A DNA stretch of 37,057 nucleotides from Rubrobacter taiwanensis (GTDB lineage Bacteria > Actinomycetota > Rubrobacteria > Rubrobacterales > Rubrobacteraceae), in assembly GCF_004337705.1 (NCBI RefSeq), contig NZ_SKBU01000026.1:1-37057 (forward strand). Reading direction: 5' to 3'. Both the position numbers and the translations under genes were made by a program. Shown one piece after another: positions 25,073-31,375 of the stretch. Position 1 is the first letter of the stretch. Every line of letters starts with the position of its first letter. The notes below the pieces were generated by a model, which was given only the letters and a program-made list of their open reading frames with translations, searched no databases and had not been told where the DNA came from.

Positions 25073-26562
25073 CCCGCCACCTCGCGCCGGATGCGCTCCG
25101 CAGCCAACCGCGCTCCGATGGTCACCAGCGGCACCCCGGTCCCCGGCCGCGTGCTGGCCCCCGCGAAGTACAGGCGCTCTATGTGCCGGGAGGCGATGGC
25201 CGGGCGGAAGTATCCCACCTGCAGTATGCCGTGTCCCAGCCCGAAGGCCGCGCCCTTCTCCAGGTTGTACTCCCGGCGCCAGTCCTCGGGCGTGCGCACC
25301 ACCTCGAAGACTATCCGCCGCCGGAGGTTCTCTATGCCCGCGCGGCCTTCCAGCAGCGCGAGCACCTTCTCCCGGAACCCGTCTCGCTCGCGGTTCCAGT
25401 CTACGCCGGAGTCCAGGTGCGGCACCGGCACGAGCACGTACAGGGCGTCCCGGCCCTCCGGAGCCGCCTCCGGGTCGGTGCGCGCCGGCACGCAGGTGTA
25501 GAGGGATGGATCTTCGGGCAACGTCCGGTCCCGGAAGATGGCCTCGAAGTTCCGGCGGTAGTCCCGGGAGAGGTAGACGTTGTGGTGGGAGAGGTGGTCC
25601 AACCTCCCCTCCAGACCCAGATAGAGCATGAAGGCCGAGGCCGTGTAGGTCAGGCGCTCCGGCGGCCGCACGGTGAAGTCCCGCAGCGCCCGCTCCGGCA
25701 GCAGGTTGCGGTACACGTACGGCAGGTCGGCGTTCGCCAGCACCGCGTCCGCCCCGAACTCCCCGCCGTTGACGCGCACCCCCGCCGCCCGGCCCTTGAC
25801 CACGGTTATCTTCTCCACGGGGCTCTCAAGGTGCATCCCGACCCCCAGCTCCTCTGCGAGCGCGCACATGGCCTCCACCAGCCGGTACATCCCCCCGCGT
25901 GGGTACCAGAGGCCGTCCTCGGCCAGCTCGGTGTAGGGCAGCAGGGCGTAGACCGCCGGAGCATCGAAGGGGGAGAGACCCAGGTACATGGTCTGGAAGC
26001 TGAAGGCCTGGCGCAGCTTCTCCGAGCGGAAGAAGCGGGAGACGGAGCGGTAGTAGTTGTTGACCGCCTGCGTCTCCTTCAGCAGCCGCAGGTTGCGCGG
26101 GCTGAAGAAGTCCCGCGCCCGTTCGAAGTCCCGCTCCACGAATTCCCGCCGCCCGACCCGGTACTTGCGGCAGGCGTCCTCCAGGAAACGGTAGTATCCG
26201 GGGGCGGAGCCGGGCTCGATGCGCTCCAGCTCCGCTACCATCTGGGGCAGCGAGCGCGAGACGAGCATCGAGTCTCCGTCGCCGAAGTGTACCCGGTAGT
26301 TGGGTTCGAGCGGAACCAGCTCCACATAGTCCTCAAGACGGCGTCCGGCGGACCGGAAGAGCTCCCGGTAGACATCCGTCATGAGGAGCAGCGTGGGGCC
26401 GGTGTCGAAGGTGAAGCCCCCGCCCCGCAGCACGCCCATTCTCCCCCCGGGCTCCGGGTTCTTCTCGAAGACCTCGACCTCGAAGCCGGCGGCCCGGAGC
26501 CGGATCGCCGCAGCCAGCCCGCCTACCCCCGCTCCGACCACCGCAACCCGCCCGCCGCTCAC
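25069..26562 (-). CDS. crtI: Phytoene desaturase (CrtI-type)
   Basis: This 497-residue FAD-dependent enzyme has the N-terminal dinucleotide fold VAVVGAGVGGLAAAIRLR, PGGRMGV, the signature FDTGPTLLLM and the C-terminal FAD motif YFAGASTRPGTGVPLVTIGARLAAE. CrtI enzymes introduce double bonds into phytoene to yield neurosporene or lycopene; the number of steps cannot be read. The GTG at 26562 has GAGGGAG five bases upstream. It is the first gene of the crtI-crtB pair and is divergent from an rRNA methyltransferase gene. Red or pink pigmentation is usual in Rubrobacter, which agrees with this pair. Confidence 0.94.
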   Translation of the reverse strand: MSGGRVAVVGAGVGGLAAAIRLRAAGFEVEVFEKNPEPGGRMGVLRGGGFTFDTGPTLLLMTDVYRELFRSAGRRLEDYVELVPLEPNYRVHFGDGDSMLVSRSLPQMVAELERIEPGSAPGYYRFLEDACRKYRVGRREFVERDFERARDFFSPRNLRLLKETQAVNNYYRSVSRFFRSEKLRQAFSFQTMYLGLSPFDAPAVYALLPYTELAEDGLWYPRGGMYRLVEAMCALAEELGVGMHLESPVEKITVVKGRAAGVRVNGGEFGADAVLANADLPYVYRNLLPERALRDFTVRPPERLTYTASAFMLYLGLEGRLDHLSHHNVYLSRDYRRNFEAIFRDRTLPEDPSLYTCVPARTDPEAAPEGRDALYVLVPVPHLDSGVDWNRERDGFREKVLALLEGRAGIENLRRRIVFEVVRTPEDWRREYNLEKGAAFGLGHGILQVGYFRPAIASRHIERLYFAGASTRPGTGVPLVTIGARLAAERIRREVAG

Positions 26563-26596
26563 GCTGCTCCCTCTTCTCTGCAGAACCTGTATAAAT

Positions 26597-26635
26597 GAAC
26601 CGGTAACATCCTAGTGTATACGCGAACGGTTTAAC
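26597..26635. promoter_or_regulatory. Divergent control region of crtI and the rRNA methyltransferase
   Basis: The 89-base gap between divergent starts is AT-richer than its surroundings and has two imperfect direct repeats, GAACCGGTAAC (26597-26607) and GAACGGTTTAAC (26624-26635), on either side of GTGTATAC. They could bind a regulator of carotenoid genes. No consensus -35 is clear on either strand, so the exact promoters are not assigned. Confidence 0.35.
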
Positions 26636-26651
26636 AGCGGATCTGCGGACC

Positions 26652-27830
26652 GTGGGTAAGAGGGTTTACTGCGAGAGAACGGCGGTCGTGAGCCGGCGGG
26701 GAGCCTCCCGCGTCCGGTCGGGACACCCCTGGGTCTACCGCTCCGACATCCTCGAGGCCGCCGGAGAGCCGGGGGACATCGTGCGGGTCGCCGACCGCCG
26801 GGGCCGGTTCCTCGGCCGCGCCTTCTACAACCCGCGGAGCGAGATCTCGCTCCGCATCGCCACCCGCAGCGACGTGCCGGTGGACGAGGGCTGGTTCTAC
26901 AGCCGTATAGCAAGGGCCGCCGCCTACAGAGACTCCCTGAGCATGGACGCCGACGCCTACCGCCTGCTCCACGCCGAGGCCGACGGCGTCCCCGGGCTGG
27001 TCGTGGACCGCTACGGGCCGTACCTGGTGGTCCAGGCGGGGTCCGCCGCGGTCGAGCGGCGGCTGGAGTGGGTGGCGAAAGCTCTCCAAAAGCTCTGCGC
27101 GCCCGAGGGGATCCTGGCCCGGGGAGACTTCGCCGCCCGGCGTCTGGAGGGCCTGCCGCGGCGCGTGGAGGTGCTCTCCGGTGCGGTGCCCGACTCCGTT
27201 ACCGTGCGGCAGAGCGGGGTGCTCTTCCGGGTCTCCCTCCGGAAGGGGCAGAAGACCGGACTCTTTCTGGACCAGCGTGAGAACCACCGGGTCGCGGGGA
27301 GCCTCGCGCGCGGCCGGATGCTGGACGTCTTCTCCTACGCCGGGGGATTCGGACTGCACGCCGCCCGGCGGGCGGACTCCGTCGAACTGGTGGACTCCAG
27401 CGAACCGGCCCTGCGGGCGGCACGGGAGAACGCCCGGCTCAACGGCCTTGAGAACGTGAGCTTCACCCGCGCGAACGCCTTCGATCTTCTGCGGGAGCGC
27501 GCCGCGGCCGGGGAGGGGTACGACATGATCGCCCTGGACCCGCCCGCCTTCGCCCGGGAGAGGCGGGATCTCGACGCCGCGCTCCGGGCCTACAAGGAGA
27601 TAAACCTGCGCGCCATGAAGCTGCTGCGGAGCGGGGGCCTCCTCTTCAGCTGCTCCTGCTCCTACCACGTCCGGGAGTGGGACTTCAAGCAGATCCTGCG
27701 GGACGCCGCCGCCGACGCCGGCCGGCGGGTGAGGCTCCGGGAGTGGCGCGGACAGGCCCCGGATCACCCCGAGATCCTCACAATCCCCGAGACTCGCTAC
27801 CTCAAGTGCGCCGCCCTGGAGATCCTCTGA
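26652..27830 (+). CDS. rlmI: Class I rRNA large-subunit methyltransferase (RlmI-like)
   Basis: This 392-residue protein has an N-terminal PUA domain (RRGASRVRSGHPWVYRSDI, residues about 15-90), a linking domain with GLVVDRYGPYLVVQ and a SAM-dependent methyltransferase domain. The latter shows KTGLFLDQRENH, motif I DVFSYAGGFGLHAARR, and ALDPPAFA followed by SCSCSYH, as in RlmI, which makes 5-methylcytosine in 23S rRNA. The target base is inferred from the family. GTG 26652 gives the usual PUA start but lacks a good ribosome-binding site; a GTG near 26687 is the alternative. A terminator shared with the convergent gene follows. Confidence 0.88.
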   Translation: MGKRVYCERTAVVSRRGASRVRSGHPWVYRSDILEAAGEPGDIVRVADRRGRFLGRAFYNPRSEISLRIATRSDVPVDEGWFYSRIARAAAYRDSLSMDADAYRLLHAEADGVPGLVVDRYGPYLVVQAGSAAVERRLEWVAKALQKLCAPEGILARGDFAARRLEGLPRRVEVLSGAVPDSVTVRQSGVLFRVSLRKGQKTGLFLDQRENHRVAGSLARGRMLDVFSYAGGFGLHAARRADSVELVDSSEPALRAARENARLNGLENVSFTRANAFDLLRERAAAGEGYDMIALDPPAFARERRDLDAALRAYKEINLRAMKLLRSGGLLFSCSCSYHVREWDFKQILRDAAADAGRRVRLREWRGQAPDHPEILTIPETRYLKCAALEIL

Positions 27831-27837
27831 GAGAATT

Positions 27838-27869
27838 AGAGGGCCGGGATCGGAACCCCGGCCCCCTCT
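27838..27869. terminator. Bidirectional terminator between convergent genes
   Basis: AGAGGGCCGGG (27838-27848) pairs with CCCGGCCC...TCT (27857-27869) in an 11-bp stem with a two-base bulge and an eight-base loop. It lies between the convergent rlmI-like gene and the sortase-substrate-like gene and can serve both. Confidence 0.7.
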
Positions 27870-27889
27870 TCGCACTCCTCCGGGCGCGC

Positions 27890-28342
27890 TCAGCGGGAGA
27901 TGCGGCGGGCGAGCAGACCGCCCGCGATCAGCAGCGCTCCCGCGCCCAGCGCCAGCAGAGAGATGCCGCCCGTGTCCGGCAGCACCAGCGTCTCCTCGGC
28001 GGGTACGAACGCACCGGCGGCCTCGTCAAAGACCACCACTATCTCAGTCCCCTCAACCACGTACTGCTGGGCGTGCGGAACGAAGACCACCTCGCCCGGC
28101 TGGAAGACCACCTCGCCCCCGGCGGTGATGTTCTGGATGATCTGCTGGCAGTACTGGATCTGAGCCTGGGTCAGATCCTGTACGGAGTACTGCGTGCCGG
28201 CCTGATACTGAACGGCGGTCTGGTCGCCGAAGTAAGCCAGACAGGTCTGGAGGTTGACCGTGGTGGCACCCTGCGCGAACGCCGGTGAAGCCGCAGCCAG
28301 CATCATCGCCACCGTCGCCCCGATTAGCATCAACTTTCTCAA
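27890..28342 (-). CDS. Small exported protein with LPXTG-like cell-wall anchor signal
   Basis: The TTG at 28342 follows AAAGGAG and gives 150 residues; a start 18 bases earlier would absorb that site. The N-terminus is a signal peptide (KLMLIGATVAMM...ASPAFA, cleaved after AFA). A mature part of about 95 residues rich in Gln and Val follows, with two cysteines (TCLAYFGD and QYCQQI). The C-terminus has LPDTG, a hydrophobic helix and RRISR, the classic sortase sorting signal. The protein is therefore probably fixed to the cell wall or held in the membrane. No known domain is recognised. A good promoter lies at 28381-28410. Confidence 0.85.
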   Translation of the reverse strand: MRKLMLIGATVAMMLAAASPAFAQGATTVNLQTCLAYFGDQTAVQYQAGTQYSVQDLTQAQIQYCQQIIQNITAGGEVVFQPGEVVFVPHAQQYVVEGTEIVVVFDEAAGAFVPAEETLVLPDTGGISLLALGAGALLIAGGLLARRISR

Positions 28343-28380
28343 ACTTCGCTCCTTTCCCAAAAAATCACTGATGTTACATA

Positions 28381-28410
28381 ATTATCGCGAACGTTTCGGG
28401 TTCCTGTCAA
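28381..28410 (-). promoter_or_regulatory. Promoter of the LPXTG-like gene
   Basis: On the minus strand a perfect -35 TTGACA (28410-28405), an 18-base spacer and -10 GATAAT (28386-28381) precede the TTG start by 38 bases. This is the closest match to the vegetative consensus in the window, suggesting strong expression. Confidence 0.75.
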
Positions 28411-28557
28411 GGGATTGCTTGAAAAGTTTTGTGGAATCTGCCGGTTTGTTTGGCGTGTGTTAACGAGTCTTCGAAGCCGGCGCGGTCTTGGAAATCTCTG
28501 TTTTCTGTAATAGAACATACTGATGAGATGATCCGGCCGTGATCTCGGAACGGTCTT

Positions 28558-28580
28558 CAAGAATCTCCGGCGGAGACTTG
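28558..28580 (+). other. Hairpin in the leader of thiI
   Basis: CAAG-aa-TCTCCG pairs with CGGAGA-CTTG around a single G, 28 bases before the thiI start. The rest of the gap 28411-28608 holds weak promoter-like words (TTGGAA at about 28489, then TAGAAC) but nothing I can assign. It may be a leader structure or chance. Confidence 0.3.
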
Positions 28581-28608
28581 CAGGCGAGTATTCTGGCGAG
28601 GTTTTGCG

Positions 28609-30105
28609 ATGAGGACTGGCGAGAAGATGCGGACGTATGAGGAGGGGCGGTTTCGGGGGGATGGTGGCCGGCGGTTGCTGGTAAGGCTCTCCGGCGAGGT
28701 GGGCACCAAGTCCCGGCGGACCCGCCGCCGTTTCCTCGGGATACTGGTACGCAACATGTACCGGGCGCTAAGGGCTGCCGGCATACGCGCCGACATCAGG
28801 CCGGAGTGGAGCCGCGTGTTCGTGAGTACCGGGGATCCTGCCCGGGCCCGGGAGGCTCTGGTGCGGGTGTTCGGCATCCGGTCTGTAGCCGAGGTAGTCG
28901 AGGTGCCGTATACCTCGCTGGAGGGGCTTGTGGAGGAGCTCGTTCCGCTCTTCGGCGGTCGGGTATCCGGGCGGACCTTTGCGGTGCGTCCCCGCGCCGA
29001 GCGGGCTCCGGTATCTTCCCGGGATGTGGCCTACGAGCTGGGGGCTGCGCTTCTGCCCTTCTCTGCCGGGGTAGATCTGGACCGTCCGGAGGTCGAGGTT
29101 CCGGTGGAGCTTACGGGCGAGCGGGCCTTCGCTGTGATGGAGAGCACGCCGGGGCCGGAAGGTCTGCCGCTCGGCACGGGCGGGAGGGCTGTGGCTCTCT
29201 TCTCCGGCGGGTTCGACTCTCCCGTGGCGGCCTGGCGGACCATGCGCCGGGGTGTTCGGCTCGATCTGCTCATCTGTGATCTGGGCGGGTGCGGTCAGAT
29301 CGAGCAGGCCCTGGCCGTGGCGCGGGAGCTGGCCGTCCGGTGGGCTCCGGGGCACGGGGTCCGGGCGCACGTGGTGGATCTGGCCCCGGTTGTGGCGGCT
29401 CTCGTGCGCCGGGTTAATCCGCGGCTGCGGCAGCTTCTGCTCAAGCGGGCCATGTACCGGGCCGGGAGCCTGCTGGCCGGGGAGGTCGGGGCCGAGGCTC
29501 TGGTCACGGGAGAGTCGATCGGTCAGGTCTCAACGCAGACGCTGCGCAATCTCTCCGTGGCCGAGCGCGCCGCCGGGCTGCCCGTCCTGCGGCCCCTCGT
29601 CGGGACGGAGAAGAACGAGATCATAGACACGGCCCGGCGCATCGGGACCCACGGCGCGTCGGCCGCCGTCAAGGAGCACTGCTCCATCGCTACGGGCCCG
29701 GTGGAGACCTGGGCCGAGCCGGAGGAGGTTCTCGGCGCGGAGGGCGAGCTGGGCCGGGATGTGGATGAGGGATGGATGCGGCGGGCCGTGGAGAACCGCC
29801 GGGTGATAGACCTCAGGCACTGGGAGCCGGAGGAGACGCCCTCCTACGTGGTGGATCGCGTGCCCGAGGGGGCCGTGGTGGTTGATGTCCGCGAGCCCGG
29901 GGAGGGACCTCAGGTGGGAGAGATACGGCTGCCCTTCTCCCGGGCTCCGGAGCTGCTGGGCGGACTCGATCGCTCCCGGGAGTACCTGCTCGTGTGCGCC
30001 AGCGGCCGGCGCTCCGAGATTCTGGCCCGCGAGCTTCTGGAGCGCGGCTATAAAGCCTCCAGCCTGGAGGGCGGCGTGGAGCGCCTGGCCGCCGCGCAGG
30101 GGTAG
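28609..30105 (+). CDS. thiI: tRNA 4-thiouridine synthase ThiI with rhodanese domain
   Basis: This 498-residue protein matches the long form of ThiI. It has an N-terminal ferredoxin-like and THUMP region (residues about 20-190), a PP-loop ATPase domain with FSGGFDSPVAAW (about 205-400) and a C-terminal rhodanese domain with VVDVRE and the persulfide cysteine in VCASGRRSE. A second cysteine in KEHCSIATGP fits the resolving cysteine of E. coli ThiI. The enzyme adenylates U8 of tRNA and transfers sulfur, and the rhodanese domain can also serve thiazole synthesis. ATG 28609 is used; ATG 28627 is an alternative with little effect. Confidence 0.93.
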   Translation: MRTGEKMRTYEEGRFRGDGGRRLLVRLSGEVGTKSRRTRRRFLGILVRNMYRALRAAGIRADIRPEWSRVFVSTGDPARAREALVRVFGIRSVAEVVEVPYTSLEGLVEELVPLFGGRVSGRTFAVRPRAERAPVSSRDVAYELGAALLPFSAGVDLDRPEVEVPVELTGERAFAVMESTPGPEGLPLGTGGRAVALFSGGFDSPVAAWRTMRRGVRLDLLICDLGGCGQIEQALAVARELAVRWAPGHGVRAHVVDLAPVVAALVRRVNPRLRQLLLKRAMYRAGSLLAGEVGAEALVTGESIGQVSTQTLRNLSVAERAAGLPVLRPLVGTEKNEIIDTARRIGTHGASAAVKEHCSIATGPVETWAEPEEVLGAEGELGRDVDEGWMRRAVENRRVIDLRHWEPEETPSYVVDRVPEGAVVVDVREPGEGPQVGEIRLPFSRAPELLGGLDRSREYLLVCASGRRSEILARELLERGYKASSLEGGVERLAAAQG

Positions 30106-30127
30106 GGGTGCCGGCGGGGGAGATAGA

Positions 30128-30136
30128 TGGTACAAT
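30128..30136 (+). promoter_or_regulatory. Extended -10 promoter of the rpsF operon
   Basis: TGGTACAAT (30128-30136) is an extended -10 element. No clear -35 is found at 17 bases. It gives a leader of about 67 bases before rpsF. Confidence 0.45.
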
Positions 30137-30163
30137 CTCTCGCCGGTAATCCGCAGGACTCCT

Positions 30164-30183
30164 GCTTCTTCCGGAGAAGAAGC
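30164..30183 (+). promoter_or_regulatory. Leader hairpin before rpsF, possible S6:S18 site
   Basis: GCTTCTTC (30164-30171) pairs perfectly with GAAGAAGC (30176-30183) around loop CGGA, so CCG lies at the stem-loop junction. In many bacteria an rpsF leader hairpin exposing CCG binds the S6:S18 complex for feedback control. The match is suggestive only. Confidence 0.4.
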
Positions 30184-30195
30184 CGCTTTAGACCG

Positions 30196-30203
30196 AAGGA
30201 GGT
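30196..30203 (+). promoter_or_regulatory. Ribosome-binding site that sets the rpsF start
   Basis: AAGGAGGT is a full match to the anti-Shine-Dalgarno. It stands six bases before ATT 30210 and 24 bases before the first in-frame ATG, so it points to ATT as the start. Confidence 0.85.
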
Positions 30204-30209
30204 ACGAAG

Positions 30210-30551
30210 ATTCAGCTCTACGAAGTCATGCTCATAGTCATCCCCGAGCTGGATGAGGAGCAGGTCGAGAACACCCTCTCCCGGGCGCGGACCGTGATCG
30301 AGCGCACCGGGGGCGAGGTGAAGAACGTCAACCAGTGGGGTAAGCGCAAGCTGGCCTACGAGATCGAGCACCGGACCGAGGGCTTCTACGCTGTCATGGA
30401 GTTCACCGCCGGCGAGCGGACGCTCCCGGAGCTCAAGCGCATCCTGCGCGTCTCGGACGACGTACTGCGGCACATGATCGTCAGGCTCCCCGAGGGCTAC
30501 GCCCGCACCGGCGGCGAGGAGGAGGCCACCGAGCCGGTGGCGGCCGAGTAG
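30210..30551 (+). CDS. rpsF: 30S ribosomal protein S6, probable AUU start
   Basis: The protein is S6, with GGEVKNVNQWGKRKLAYEI and GFYAVMEFTA as in the family, 113 residues when read from ATT 30210. S6 normally begins MRxYEVMLIV; here the frame reads QLYEVMLIVIPEL right after ATT. An in-frame TAG at 30189 excludes earlier starts, and no ATG, GTG or TTG occurs before ATG 30228. Starting at 30228 would delete most of the first beta strand. AUU starts are known for infC, where IF3 controls them, so S6 output may respond to IF3. S6 binds 16S rRNA together with S18, encoded next. Confidence 0.93.
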   Translation: MQLYEVMLIVIPELDEEQVENTLSRARTVIERTGGEVKNVNQWGKRKLAYEIEHRTEGFYAVMEFTAGERTLPELKRILRVSDDVLRHMIVRLPEGYARTGGEEEATEPVAAE

Positions 30552-30579
30552 CGTTCGGGAAGAGTAGGAGGAAGAAGGT

Positions 30580-30828
30580 TTGGGTAGAAAGAAAGGCACA
30601 GCCGCCGGGTTCCGCCCGGGCAAGAGGAAGGTCTGCCTCTACTGCAAAGAGGGCATAGAGTACGTAGACTACAAAGACTACAACACGCTCCGCGGTTTCA
30701 TGTCCGACCGGGGCAAGATCCGGGCCCGCCGCGTGACCGGGCTCTGCCCTCAGCACCAGCGCGAGGCCGCCGTGGCGATCAAGCGCGCCCGGGAGATGGC
30801 GCTGCTGCCCTACGTGATCGGCCGCTAG
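30580..30828 (+). CDS. rpsR: 30S ribosomal protein S18
   Basis: This 82-residue protein matches S18: [58 protein letters not shown]. Three cysteines and a histidine (CxxC and CPQH) can form the zinc site of the C+ type of S18. The TTG at 30580 is eight bases after AGGAGG. In most bacteria ssb lies between rpsF and rpsR; here the gap is only 28 bases and ssb is absent. Confidence 0.96.
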   Translation: MGRKKGTAAGFRPGKRKVCLYCKEGIEYVDYKDYNTLRGFMSDRGKIRARRVTGLCPQHQREAAVAIKRAREMALLPYVIGR

Positions 30829-30841
30829 AGGGGAGGCTGCG

Positions 30842-31291
30842 TTGCAGGTAATACTCAAGCAGGACGTCGAGAAACTCGGCCGCCGGGGCGAGGTCGTCGA
30901 GGCCAGCGCCGGGTACGTGAGGAACTACCTGATCCCGCGCAACCTCGCCGAGGTCGCCACCCCGGCCCGGCTGGAGGAGGTCCGGCGTCAGATGGAGGAG
31001 GCCGCCGAACGCGAACGCCGCATGGCCGAGCGCGCCGAGGAGATCGCCGAGACGCTCAACAAGAGCGTCATCACCATCGAAGCCCGCACCGGAGAGGACG
31101 ACCGGCTCTTCGGCTCCGTTACCGCAGCCAATATAGCCGAGGCCATCGAGAAGGCTCGCGATATCCACATCGACCGGCGCAAGATCCTGCTGGAAGAGCC
31201 GCTCAGAGTCCTCGGTACCTACCAGATCCCCGTCCAGGTACACGGCGATGTCCAGGCCACGGTCAAGGTCATCGTGGTCCCCAAGCTGTAA
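30842..31291 (+). CDS. rplI: 50S ribosomal protein L9
   Basis: The TTG at 30842 follows GGGGAGG. The 149-residue product has the L9 layout: an N-terminal domain (QVILKQDVEKLGRRGEVVEASAGYVRNYLIP), a long charged helix (about 42-75) and the C-terminal domain (LFGSVTAANIAEAI, ending VKVIVVPKL). L9 bridges neighbouring ribosomes and helps maintain frame. It ends the ribosomal gene set and is followed by a terminator hairpin before dnaB. Confidence 0.96.
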   Translation: MQVILKQDVEKLGRRGEVVEASAGYVRNYLIPRNLAEVATPARLEEVRRQMEEAAERERRMAERAEEIAETLNKSVITIEARTGEDDRLFGSVTAANIAEAIEKARDIHIDRRKILLEEPLRVLGTYQIPVQVHGDVQATVKVIVVPKL

Positions 31292-31326
31292 CGGATGATA
31301 TAAACTTTGACTACAGGGTAAGGTAG

Positions 31327-31358
31327 AAGAGGCTTCACCTTGTGTTGAGGCCTCTTTT
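31327..31358 (+). terminator. Rho-independent terminator between rplI and dnaB
   Basis: AAGAGGCTTCA (31327-31337) pairs with TGAGGCCTCTT (31346-31356) in an 11-bp stem with one G-U pair and an eight-base loop. TTTT covers 31355-31358. It lies only 18 bases before the dnaB ATG, so it may act as an attenuator. Confidence 0.78.
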
Positions 31359-31375
31359 GCTTCATTCTAGGAGGC

